Shown: positions 31,241 to 38,461 of the stretch, piece by piece
Position numbering within the stretch: the first letter of the stretch is position 1
Layout of the letters: every line of letters begins with the position of its first letter
Assembly (NCBI RefSeq): GCF_900111405.1
Contig: NZ_FOHJ01000012.1
Coordinates: forward strand, 1 to 64,000
Length of the DNA stretch: 64,000 nucleotides
Reading direction: 5' to 3'
Origin: Salinibacillus kushneri
GTDB lineage: Bacteria > Bacillota > Bacilli > Bacillales > Alkalibacillaceae
The notes under the pieces: model-generated
The model's input: the letters and a program-made list of their open reading frames with translations, nothing else
Told to the model about the DNA's origin: nothing
Databases searched by the model: none
Position numbers and translations under genes: made by a program

Positions 31241-31933
31241 TTATATCACCTCATTAATCGTTTGTTGATTATTGGTTTCATCGATTTCTATTTTTAAGCT
31301 CGTGGATGGTTGCCACATTCTGATGAATCGCAGCCCATCTTCAAATTTTTTCTTTGGAAGGTCTCCATATCGAGGGATTTCAAAATGATTTTTAAAATCT
31401 CTCCAAAATTGCGAAAATGCCTTAAAAGCCAATTGTTTGTAGGCTGGTGAACCCTTGCCACCTAACGCTTCAACGACGACTTGTTTTCCTTTTTTATTCA
31501 AAGCATGTTCTTGGGCACCATCAATGCGCATGGTTTCTTCCAGGTTGGTAATTCTTTTATCTTGGCTAACCAATTCATTTACAGTACCTTGCAAGATTTC
31601 TAACTGGCTTTTGGGTTGTTCCAATTCATAGAATCCGTTTTTTCTGATTGCTGGAATAACTTCATGAGTAATCCATCTTTTAAATTGATTAGCTTCTGAT
31701 TTGCGACTTCCTAAGACTAAGTTGTAAAGACCAAACTCGTTGACTACGTTAGTGTTTCCTTGACGCCCTATGTTGAACATAGACCGTTCATCATCATCTA
31801 GTTTGGCGACAGCTTGAGTTGTATTTTTAATTTCTAAAATATTGCAAACATCCTTAGCAACAAACCAAGGTTCGTTTTCAAACTCGACAATTCTTAATTC
31901 GCACCCATCAAACATCTTTGTTAAATGATTCAT
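31241..31933 (-). CDS. Phage antirepressor (BRO-N plus ORF6C), 230 aa
   Basis: Relieves repression on induction. BRO-N domain: 'FDGCELRIVEFENEPWFVAKDVCNILEIKNTTQAVAKLDDDER ... FGLYNLVLGSRKSEANQFKRWITHEVIPAIRKNGFY' (residues 8-100). A linker coiled coil follows, then an ORF6C-like C-terminal domain ('KQVVVEALGGKGSPAYKQLAFKAFSQFWRDFKNHFEIPRYGDLP'). One-base overlap with the next upstream gene. Confidence 0.92.
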   Translation of the reverse strand: MNHLTKMFDGCELRIVEFENEPWFVAKDVCNILEIKNTTQAVAKLDDDERSMFNIGRQGNTNVVNEFGLYNLVLGSRKSEANQFKRWITHEVIPAIRKNGFYELEQPKSQLEILQGTVNELVSQDKRITNLEETMRIDGAQEHALNKKGKQVVVEALGGKGSPAYKQLAFKAFSQFWRDFKNHFEIPRYGDLPKKKFEDGLRFIRMWQPSTSLKIEIDETNNQQTINEVI

Positions 31934-32133
31934 TAGGCAACCTCCTTTAAATCTTTGTAAAGATCACATTGCAAACGATTATTGAAATCAACGGTAATTT
32001 CGTTACCGACTTGAAACTGAGACCAACGATGTTTAAAAGCTCTAATTACTTTAATCGAATCAGGACGATTTAGAATTTTGTTTCCAACTTGTACTTTTGC
32101 ATAACCAATTCGTTTGAAAATTAGCTGATTCAT
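31933..32133 (-). CDS. Small early phage protein, 66 aa
   Basis: ATG 32133 follows AAGGAGGTTGTT. 'MNQLIFKRIGYAKVQVGNKI' and 'VIRAFKHRWSQFQVGNEITV' are basic and beta-rich. Overlaps the antirepressor start by one base, hinting at a joint role in the switch. No family recognised. Confidence 0.6.
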   Translation of the reverse strand: MNQLIFKRIGYAKVQVGNKILNRPDSIKVIRAFKHRWSQFQVGNEITVDFNNRLQCDLYKDLKEVA

Positions 32134-32200
32134 TAAACAACCTCCTTGCGTATTTGTTGGTGCATAGCTTTTTTATAAGCAATTAACCGATGGTAGGCAG

Positions 32201-32443
32201 TTAGATCACCTCCTTTTTATTTATTGCTATTTTAGAAACGTTTTGGTTAAAAAAATCCGAAATATTGCAATTTAACGCATCAGCCAATACAGGTAACTGA
32301 TCGGCTTTAAATGAATATGCTCCAGTCTCATATTTCAGATATGTTGAACTGTTTTTGAAACCTAATTCATCAGCCATTTCTTGAAGAGTAATTCCTAACT
32401 CTTTTCGTCGATTCTTGATGTAAAACAAGTTTAATGTTTGCAC
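32201..32443 (-). CDS. Cro-like XRE regulator, 80 aa
   Basis: First gene of the minus-strand early operon, divergent from the repressor. HTH: 'IKNRRKELGITLQEMADELGFKNSSTYLKYETGAYSFKADQLPVLADALNC' (residues 9-59). One operator copy lies within its own 3' end (32224-32240) and others in the intergenic region. Probably sets the lytic direction of the switch. Confidence 0.85.
   Translation of the reverse strand: MQTLNLFYIKNRRKELGITLQEMADELGFKNSSTYLKYETGAYSFKADQLPVLADALNCNISDFFNQNVSKIAINKKEVI
32224..32240. promoter_or_regulatory. Operator copy inside the cro-like gene
   Basis: TTGCTATTTTAGAAACG, identical over 17 bases to the copy at 32495-32511. Placement about 230 bp from the main cluster suggests a distal auxiliary operator. 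Confidence 0.6.
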
Positions 32444-32459
32444 TTGCTCACCCCTTACA

Positions 32460-32593
32460 TTGCTGTTTTAGCAACATTTTAATTATATATTACATTGCTA
32501 TTTTAGAAACGTCAATAGTTTATATTGTTATTTTAGAAATTTTATTTTTTCCGTTCCGGAAACGTGTTAAAATAGTATTGCTAATATAGAAAG
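32460..32593. promoter_or_regulatory. Operator cluster of the lysis-lysogeny switch
   Basis: Four copies of a motif with consensus TTG(C/T)TATTTTAGAAA(C): 32460-32475 (TTGCTGTTTTAGCAAC, a near-perfect dyad), 32495-32511, 32525-32540 and 32578-32593 (TTGCTAATATAGAAAG). They lie in the divergent intergenic region and are presumably bound by the repressor at 32606 and/or the Cro-like protein. Confidence 0.75.
32487..32515 (-). promoter_or_regulatory. Early (PR-like) promoter
   Basis: Minus strand TTGACG (32515-32510), 17-bp spacer, TAATAT (32492-32487). The operator at 32495-32511 fills the spacer, an ideal place for repression. Confidence 0.6.
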
Positions 32594-32605
32594 TGGTGTC
32601 TAGAT

Positions 32606-32956
32606 ATGAGGGTAGGAAAACGAATAATTAAATTAAGAGAAAATAAGGGGTGGAATCAAAGAGAACTATCTAGAAGAGTAGACCTTAATCCCAGTGTGAT
32701 GAACAGGATAGAATTAGGTGAGAGGCCTATCAAAGACCACGAATTAGATAAGATAGCAACCGCTCTAGAAGTAACAACAGATTATATTTTAGGTAGATCA
32801 GACAACCCTGAAATGACCGAGGAAGAATCGTTTGAAGCGTTTATCAATGATCCAGACTTAGAACGCTGGTATAAAGAACTGCCAAAATCAAAGGAAGAGG
32901 ACCTAAGACGTCTTCGAAGGATTTGGGAAGCTTTTAAAGAAGAAGATGATGATTAA
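32606..32956 (+). CDS. CI-like / ImmR-type XRE repressor, 116 aa
   Basis: Maintains lysogeny. HTH at residues 4-65: 'GKRIIKLRENKGWNQRELSRRVDLNPSVMNRIELGERPIKDHELDKIATALEVTTDYILG'. The C-terminus is short and acidic (LRRLRRIWEAFKEEDDD) with no LexA-type protease domain. With the ImmA/IrrE gene two places downstream, derepression by metalloprotease cleavage, as for ICEBs1 ImmR/ImmA, is likely (inference). Confidence 0.88.
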   Translation: MRVGKRIIKLRENKGWNQRELSRRVDLNPSVMNRIELGERPIKDHELDKIATALEVTTDYILGRSDNPEMTEEESFEAFINDPDLERWYKELPKSKEEDLRRLRRIWEAFKEEDDD

Positions 32957-33012
32957 GTTTGCAACTTTAGATTTTCATAAATTAAGAAATATCTTTTAAG
33001 GGGGAAATAAAC

Positions 33013-33636
33013 ATGGCTGAAAAAGTCAAAAAACCATTCTATAAAAAATGGTGGGTTTGGTTGATTGCCATCATTATCATTGCAGTAGCTTCAACTAGTG
33101 GAGGAGATGAAACCGAAACTTCTTCTAACGACACTTCCAATGAGACTGCTAATACAAGTGAAGATACTAATAATGATAGTGGAGAGAATAACAAGGAAGA
33201 AGATACTAAAAAACTTCCTGGAATTGGAGAAGAAGTTAAAGTTGGTGCAATGACATACACCATTAACGAAAAATCAACAACTGAACAGGTAGGTCCTTCT
33301 TCACTACCTGAAGAAGCAAATGGTAAATATGTTATTCTCAACATCACTGTCAAAAACAATGGTGATGAAGCAGTTACAATTGATGGTTCATTTTTTAAAT
33401 TAAAACAGGGTGATAAAACATTTGAAGCTGATTCAATGGCAAGTACATCAGCAAATCAAGCTGAGGACGGGTCTATCAAAAACAGTTTCTTTTTAGAACA
33501 ACTAAATCCCGGATCAGAAATGACTGGAAATGTTGCATTTGATGTTGCTCCAGAAATAGCTGATTCAAACAACCTTAAAGTAGAAGCACAAGAGGGTATT
33601 TTTGGCACTGTAACAAAAAACATTGAATTAAAATAA
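33013..33636 (+). CDS. Membrane-anchored DUF4352 protein, 207 aa
   Basis: One N-terminal membrane helix (WWVWLIAIIIIAVAS, residues 14-28) with positive residues before it, a Ser/Thr/Asn/Glu-rich extracellular linker (30-70), and a DUF4352-like immunoglobulin-fold domain: 'YVILNITVKNNGDEAVTIDG', 'FFKLKQGDKTFEAD', 'LNPGSEMTGNVAFDVA'. It is expressed in the lysogen along with the repressor and has its own terminator. A lysogenic-conversion role at the cell surface, such as blocking superinfection, is plausible but unproven. Confidence 0.8.
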   Translation: MAEKVKKPFYKKWWVWLIAIIIIAVASTSGGDETETSSNDTSNETANTSEDTNNDSGENNKEEDTKKLPGIGEEVKVGAMTYTINEKSTTEQVGPSSLPEEANGKYVILNITVKNNGDEAVTIDGSFFKLKQGDKTFEADSMASTSANQAEDGSIKNSFFLEQLNPGSEMTGNVAFDVAPEIADSNNLKVEAQEGIFGTVTKNIELK

Positions 33637-33640
33637 TAGA

Positions 33641-33667
33641 AAACCCCATGATTTGGGGTTTTTTTTC
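33641..33667 (+). terminator. Terminator after the DUF4352 gene
   Basis: AACCCCA-TGATT-TGGGGTT followed by a run of T to 33666; strong Rho-independent terminator. Confidence 0.88.
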
Positions 33668-33711
33668 AACCATCAACAGAACAAGTGTTCTCGTCAAGTG
33701 AGAGGGATTTA

Positions 33712-34176
33712 ATGATAATACTTAATCAAACCGAAACTTTTGTAAAACAATTTTTAAATTCTCTATCCATTGCAGAACCTGGTTGCTTATGTATAGACGT
33801 TATTTCAAATTCTTTAAAACTACCAGTTAAGTACTGGGAATTTGCCAGCGAAGTAGTTCATAAAGGTGGGAAATATATAATTTTCTTGAATAAATATCTG
33901 ACCAAAACACAGCAATGGCAGGAATTTGCTCACGAAATAGGCCATGTATTAAGACATGCAGGACATCAATCAAGCATGCCAATACCTTTTCGTCAGCTGC
34001 AAGAATGGCAAGCAGAACGTTTTGCTTATCATTTTTGTGTACCTACTTTTATGCTTCTTGATTTAGTAGAAGTTAATATCTACCAAATTATGAATCTGTT
34101 TAATGTAGAATATGAATTTGCAGTTAGACGGATGGAAATGTATCAAAACAAGCTGATTATGGAGGGGATTTCATAA
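33712..34176 (+). CDS. ImmA/IrrE metallo-endopeptidase, 154 aa
   Basis: Zinc protease that inactivates phage repressors. Motif 'WQEFAHEIGHVLRHAGHQ' (H-E-I-G-H, about residues 72-76) with a following Glu in 'QEWQAERFAYHFCVP'. ATG 33712 follows GAGAGGGATTTA and is preferred to a longer start. The stop codon shares its last base with the integrase ATG (TAATG). Confidence 0.9.
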   Translation: MIILNQTETFVKQFLNSLSIAEPGCLCIDVISNSLKLPVKYWEFASEVVHKGGKYIIFLNKYLTKTQQWQEFAHEIGHVLRHAGHQSSMPIPFRQLQEWQAERFAYHFCVPTFMLLDLVEVNIYQIMNLFNVEYEFAVRRMEMYQNKLIMEGIS

Positions 34177-35423
34177 TGGCAAAAGGTTATGCTAGACCTA
34201 GAAAAAATGGCAAATGGCAATTAGAAGTTGATTTGGGAACTTATGTTGATTTAAAAACCGGTAAGAGGAAAAGAAATCGAAAGTACAGAACGGTAAAGGC
34301 AAAGAGTCAAAGGGACGCTGACACACAGCTTGCTCGTTTCGTGGCTGAAGTTACCGGTGAAGGTTATTACGAACCGGAGAAGATGATGTTCGTAGATTTT
34401 GTCAAGAAGGAATGGTTACCAAAACATGCTGAAAAACATTTATCTCATACTACATTGTCAACTCACCTGCGATACTTAGACATTAGGATTCTTCCAGCTT
34501 TTCAATCCTTGCGATTGGATCAAATTAGGCCTAAGCACATTATTGATTTTTTGGACAACCTTCAGGAAGATGGTATGCGATTAGATAAAGTTAAAGACGA
34601 AAATGGTGAAATGAAGGTGAAAAAGGGAAAACTCTCAAAGTCCACAATTTATTATCATTATCGAATTCTAAATGGGATTTTTAATTTTGCTGTGAAACTC
34701 GGATTAATTAAGGAAAACCCAACCAAAAAAATAGACAAACCAAAATTAGATACAAAAGAAGTGGAAGTCTACGATATTGAAGAAGCCGCCCGCTTGTTAG
34801 AATGTTTAGAGTCAGAGGACCATGTCTTGCATTGGCAGATTATTGTGAAATTAGCCATTACTACAGGCATGAGACGTTCTGAGTTGTTTGGACTCGAGTT
34901 TAAACACATAGACTATGAAAATCGCGTTATTAAAGTCCGTCAGGCTGTTACATTTTCGAAGGAAAAGGGATTGCAGGTACATGAAATCAAAAAGGGAAAT
35001 GGTGTCGCCAGAAAACGGAATATTGTATTTTCTCAAACCTTACTAGAGCCCATCAAACGTTTAGAACGAATCCGCAAGAAGGAAAGACTTGCAGCAAATC
35101 AATTGTGGGAAGATGGAAAGCATAACTTCCTGGTATGTGATGAAACCGGAAAGCCATATAATCCTACATCTATGCAAAGGTGGTGGGAGCGATTTATCAA
35201 ACGTCATAAGTTAAAATATGTGAACATTCATGCCCTAAGACATACGTCTGCAACTTTATTGATCAATGAAGGTATCCATGCAAAAATTATTTCAGCGCGC
35301 CTGGGCCATTCAGATATAAGAACAACCATGAACATATACGGACACGCATTAAAACAAGCAGATGAAGTTGCAGCAACAAAATTGGACTCGGCTTTAGAAA
35401 AGAAAAATCTGCCGACAAATTGA
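34176..35423 (+). CDS. int: Tyrosine integrase, 415 aa
   Basis: Catalyses integration and excision at the tRNA-Thr site. N-terminal AP2-like arm-binding domain (GYARPRKNGKWQLEVDLG ... KYRTVKAKSQRDAD), SAM-like core-binding domain (about 65-180), catalytic domain with R in 'TTGMRRSELFGLEF', H-x-x-R in 'IHALRHTSATLL', H in 'ARLGHSDIRTT' and Tyr in 'MNIYGHAL'. Ribosome site GGAGGGG. It lies next to attR, as usual for such phages. Confidence 0.96.
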   Translation: MAKGYARPRKNGKWQLEVDLGTYVDLKTGKRKRNRKYRTVKAKSQRDADTQLARFVAEVTGEGYYEPEKMMFVDFVKKEWLPKHAEKHLSHTTLSTHLRYLDIRILPAFQSLRLDQIRPKHIIDFLDNLQEDGMRLDKVKDENGEMKVKKGKLSKSTIYYHYRILNGIFNFAVKLGLIKENPTKKIDKPKLDTKEVEVYDIEEAARLLECLESEDHVLHWQIIVKLAITTGMRRSELFGLEFKHIDYENRVIKVRQAVTFSKEKGLQVHEIKKGNGVARKRNIVFSQTLLEPIKRLERIRKKERLAANQLWEDGKHNFLVCDETGKPYNPTSMQRWWERFIKRHKLKYVNIHALRHTSATLLINEGIHAKIISARLGHSDIRTTMNIYGHALKQADEVAATKLDSALEKKNLPTN

Positions 35424-35438
35424 CGGCAGAATGACGGC
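35410..35438. repeat. TGACGGC arm-type repeats beside attR
   Basis: TGACGGC at 35421-35427 and 35432-35438 (11-bp period) plus an inverted TGCCG at 35410-35414. The first copy includes the integrase stop codon. Short spaced repeats here are candidates for integrase arm-binding sites. Confidence 0.5.
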
Positions 35439-35546
35439 GAACTTTTTAATTTCTATTGTTTTCCGTTGGTGCGAAATAAAATTAATGTATTGTCAAATCA
35501 ACGTTTTTCATGTAAAATAAATCTCGTTGTCTGGTGCACAAACTCC

Positions 35547-35588
35547 CTCGTAATGAAGGGGTCGGAGGTTCGAATCCTCTCACCAGCA
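35547..35588 (+). other. attR core: 3' half of tRNA-Thr(CGT)
   Basis: CTCGTAA (anticodon loop, CGT) at 35547-35553, TGAAG, variable loop, T arm GGAGG-TTCGAAT-CCTCT and acceptor CACCAGC plus A73 end at 35588. The 5' side of the anticodon stem and the D arm are missing: upstream bases do not pair with TGAAG. This is what attR should look like when a phage integrates in the anticodon loop and carries its own 3' tRNA half to attL. The intact tRNA-Thr should be at the left end, outside the window. A CTGGTG at 35531 that could pair with the acceptor is probably coincidence. Confidence 0.82.
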
Positions 35589-35598
35589 TCTTTTGCGT

Positions 35599-35691
35599 GG
35601 AGAAGTACCCAAGTCCGGCTGAAGGGGATGCACTCGAAATGCATTAGGACGGGCAACCGTCGCGTGGGTTCGAATCCCACCTTCTCCGCCA
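35599..35691 (+). tRNA. tRNA-Ser (CGA)
   Basis: 93 nt with CCA encoded. Acceptor GGAGAAG/CTTCTCC, anticodon stem ATGCA/TGCAT with loop CTCGAAA (anticodon CGA), long variable arm (TAGGACGGGCAACCGTC) as in serine tRNAs, T loop TTCGAAT. It lies 10 bases after the tRNA-Thr remnant, so both once formed a tRNA pair. Confidence 0.95.
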
Positions 35692-35774
35692 TAACCTAAC
35701 CACAAGAAGTGAAATCCTCATAACGAGTACTATCCAAAAATGTGCAATCATGAATAACTATATTTTTACGAAAA

Positions 35775-35813
35775 GGAACCCCTTAATCTCTATTAATTAA
35801 GGGGTTCTTTTTC
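35775..35813. terminator. Bidirectional terminator after the tRNA region
   Basis: GGAACCCCTTAAT ... ATTAAGGGGTTC with TTTTT on the plus strand; the arm's complement with AAAAG upstream also gives a U tract for the minus-strand gene at 35825. Confidence 0.88.
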
Positions 35814-35824
35814 TTTCTCTAACC

Positions 35825-36079
35825 TTATTCTTTTGACGAAGCAGAAGCAGCAAATGTCTGATTTACTTTTTCATTTAATATCGTTTTTAATTTCTCCACT
35901 TCTTCATTAGATAAAGTTACTCCCTTCCCCATTCTTTCACGGTTTGGTGCCCAATCACGCAGATCATATTTTGGGTCTCTTCCATTCCAGCTAATCAAAT
36001 TTAATTCCTTCGTCCATCCTTTTTCTGACTCTGATAGTACAGAAATAGATTGAATAATCTCGTACTTAAAATCTGCCAT
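35825..36079 (-). CDS. YdbC/PC4-family ssDNA-binding protein, 84 aa
   Basis: Bacterial PC4-like single-strand nucleic-acid binding protein. 'ISVLSESEKGWTKELNLISWNGRDPKYDLRDWAP' and 'RMGKGVTLSNEEVEKLKTIL' match YdbC (PF02229-like). Host gene; first chromosomal protein gene after the phage. Role in transcription or repair is not well defined. Confidence 0.9.
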   Translation of the reverse strand: MADFKYEIIQSISVLSESEKGWTKELNLISWNGRDPKYDLRDWAPNRERMGKGVTLSNEEVEKLKTILNEKVNQTFAASASSKE

Positions 36080-36297
36080 TTTGTCTTCTCCTCTCTATTC
36101 AAATATGAATTGATATAAGGTTATTATGGTCTCCCTTGTTTTCACCTGCAATTATGGAAAAGGCTGATTTGAGGTGATTAGACAAATAAAACCACAAAAA
36201 AATAGAAGCTATTTTATATTTTATTACACTATTTCCCCCTAATTTTAAAAAAATGAACAAATTATAATTTCCCGCACCGTTTGGATACGGGAAAAGG

Positions 36298-37212
36298 TTA
36301 AGCCTTCTTCTTAGCTATATTTGCTATAAAAATTCCAATCAGAATGAGGAAAGATCCAATGATAATACTGGGGGTTAAGTGCTCATCAAGTAGAAGCCAG
36401 CCGAAAAACATGCCAAAAACAGGAACAAGTAAGGTGGAAATCGTCGCTGTTACCATGTCAATTATACTCAGCAGGAAAAACCAGACCGTAAAGCATAGAG
36501 CAGAAGCAAGGACACCTGTGAATAATACATAATAGATGCTCTCCCCAGTAAGATGAACAGGGTCTCCTCCTTCCACCATGAAGCTTGCAATGATAATCCC
36601 CAGTGTACCAAAAAGCATTTGATATGTATTGACTTGAAGCTGAGAAACGTCAAGAAGTTTTAAGCGGTAATAGACATTGGAGGCTCCCCATGATATGGCT
36701 GCTACAACAATCAATAACTCACCAAAAATAATGCGGGAATTTTGGTTCATCCAAATATCCCAGCCAAGGATCGTTAACAAGCCCAGTAAACCTATACCAA
36801 GTCCAATCATTTTCATCCGGGGTATTCTTTCTTGTAAAAACTTAGTAGCTAGTAAACTACTCCAAATAGGCATGGAGTATAACAGAACGGAAGATTTACC
36901 AGCATCAACAAATCGTAAACCATACATAACAAATAAAAAAACAATACTTGTTTGCAGAATTCCTGCCACTAGTAGGTGTCCCCATTTATCTTTTGGAGGC
37001 AATCCTATTTTCATCACGGATAAAACAACCAGCATGGTGAGGGTACCGGTTCCAAAACGAAAAGCCGAAAACGTAAATGGCCCCATATAGTTTAAGGCTT
37101 CCTTCATTAGAATCCACGCATAGCCCCAGATTAAGGTAATGCAAAGAATAAGTAACCCAATCGTCCCTTTATTTTTATGCAGAAATGTCCTAAAACGAGA
37201 TAGATTTTCCAT
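36298..37212 (-). CDS. EamA-family drug/metabolite transporter, 304 aa
   Basis: Ten membrane helices in two EamA repeats: 'IGLLILCITLIWGYAWILMKEAL ... FSAFRFGTG' and 'GELLIVVAAISWGASNVYYRLKL ... MLFGTLGIIIASF', ending 'FLILIGIFIANIAKKKA'. ATG 37212 follows GGGAGAAG and is preferred to the start 12 codons upstream. Substrate unknown. A GC-rich hairpin (TTTCCCG/CGGGAAA, 36268-36294) follows the stop. Confidence 0.88.
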   Translation of the reverse strand: MENLSRFRTFLHKNKGTIGLLILCITLIWGYAWILMKEALNYMGPFTFSAFRFGTGTLTMLVVLSVMKIGLPPKDKWGHLLVAGILQTSIVFLFVMYGLRFVDAGKSSVLLYSMPIWSSLLATKFLQERIPRMKMIGLGIGLLGLLTILGWDIWMNQNSRIIFGELLIVVAAISWGASNVYYRLKLLDVSQLQVNTYQMLFGTLGIIIASFMVEGGDPVHLTGESIYYVLFTGVLASALCFTVWFFLLSIIDMVTATISTLLVPVFGMFFGWLLLDEHLTPSIIIGSFLILIGIFIANIAKKKA

Positions 37213-37325
37213 ATTCACTTCTCCCAAACGAATCTTACTGACATACAAATGATAACGGTGAATAGTATAACATATCGTCCCTTTATTTTTCGTCTATATT
37301 ATGGATAACTTACGGAGGAGTTAAT

Positions 37326-38354
37326 ATGGTGAAGGATTATAAGAAAGCTTTATTAATTGGTAGTTTGGTTCTTCTATGCTTAATCACTGTTGCTTGTGAG
37401 GATCATCCATTCTTTACGAATTCTACTACCAAAGAGAAAAAAGATAACAATTCGCCGGAATCTCTAAATAATAGACAGTCACAGCGTGAAGTCGACGAAG
37501 AAACAGAACCTTCAGCTCTACAGGTGCCAGCCTATACCCATGTGGAAAGACCGGAGCATTTTTATATCCAAATTGAACCAAATTTATTAGAACCTGTCTC
37601 TCTTAATAAGGCTTTCGAAACATTTCAATCACTGGAAAAGGCTACTAAAAAGGAAGTGAAAAAGGAATTATCCGAGCTTGGCTTTCCTGACAAACAAAAG
37701 CTGGACAACCCAGGTGCTCAACTGAATGAAAATGAGTTATCATTAGTTTACTATGCCCTTACAAAAGTGAAAAACAATCAATATCAAAATTGGTTTAACG
37801 TAGAAGAGAGTGAAGGCTTCCTCTTTGGAGGACTTTACGAATATACACATGGTGCTGTACAAGTTGATTACGTGACTGATCCGGAAACCAAAGAAGCTAT
37901 CTTTGAGCATTACATTAAAGTAGATGATCCTTCACGTTCACAGTCCCCATCCTTTTTTATTAATTATCTTGTTAGAGATGGCAGAGTGTATCAGATTTAT
38001 GATCCAGCAACAAATTCAGCAGGGAACTTGTTTCCTTTCCCCTTTGGCATTGCGCCTACCCGTATGATTCTCCCCTATGATGTAAAGGTCGGAAATACAT
38101 GGGAACAAGAAGTGAAGGTTAATGAAGAAACATATAAGATGGTTTCTGAAATTACGGGTAAACCAAAAGATGAAATTCATGTAACCTCCTTTATTAATGG
38201 AATAGAAGGATACCCGGATAACCGCTACAAAGAAGAATATGTTTTGAAGAAAGGAATGGGCATTCCTTATGAATACCGTTCAAATCTGACTGATAATATG
38301 GGAACAGACTTTGAATTCAAATTCGTAAAGGAACAACCCGTGCAAATTCAATAA
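37326..38354 (+). CDS. Lipoprotein, 342 aa, unknown
   Basis: Signal peptide with lipobox 'LLCLITVAC' (Cys 24), then a Ser/Asn/Glu linker and a globular domain with repeated beta elements ('GALYEYTHGAVQVDYVTDPETKEAIFEHYIKV'-like region, 'GNLFPFPFGIAPTRMILPYDVKVGNTWEQEVKV'). Starts after GGAGGAGTTAAT. Exported and membrane anchored; function not recognised. Confidence 0.8.
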   Translation: MVKDYKKALLIGSLVLLCLITVACEDHPFFTNSTTKEKKDNNSPESLNNRQSQREVDEETEPSALQVPAYTHVERPEHFYIQIEPNLLEPVSLNKAFETFQSLEKATKKEVKKELSELGFPDKQKLDNPGAQLNENELSLVYYALTKVKNNQYQNWFNVEESEGFLFGGLYEYTHGAVQVDYVTDPETKEAIFEHYIKVDDPSRSQSPSFFINYLVRDGRVYQIYDPATNSAGNLFPFPFGIAPTRMILPYDVKVGNTWEQEVKVNEETYKMVSEITGKPKDEIHVTSFINGIEGYPDNRYKEEYVLKKGMGIPYEYRSNLTDNMGTDFEFKFVKEQPVQIQ

Positions 38355-38461
38355 AGGAGAAGCTTTATCTGATATAATATTCATGTTAGTTTAAAAACAC
38401 AAACCAATTTTACATTCGACATAATTCGGGTGGTACCTGTCACCCAAAAGGAATGATTACA

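Larger units (their letters stand above)
1..35588. mobile_element. Temperate siphovirus prophage (partial; left end outside window)
   Basis: Contiguous phage genes run from the left window edge to a tyrosine integrase, which is followed by a truncated tRNA-Thr that marks attR. Early, replication, packaging, head and tail modules lie on the minus strand; repressor, ImmA/IrrE and integrase lie on the plus strand. The gene order (terminase, portal of the SPP1 gp6 type, minor head protein, scaffold, HK97-fold capsid, minor-capsid trio, tail tube, G/T chaperones, tape measure, Dit, endopeptidase) is that of a long non-contractile-tailed phage. No holin, endolysin or attL is seen, so the element continues to the left. 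Structural genes look intact, so it may be inducible; that is inference. Confidence 0.95.

Noticed and set aside
1-35423. Holin, endolysin or toxin genes of the prophage
   Set aside because: Looked for amidase, muramidase and holin-like frames; none present in this window. They are expected to the left of position 1.
35529-35588. A complete, aberrant tRNA at this place (TCTGGTG could pair with CACCAGC)
   Set aside because: There is no D arm and no partner for the TGAAG anticodon stem. A 3' tRNA half at attR explains the sequence better.
35466-35699. Frames across the tRNA region on both strands
   Set aside because: They cover tRNA-Ser and the attR core and have no coding character.
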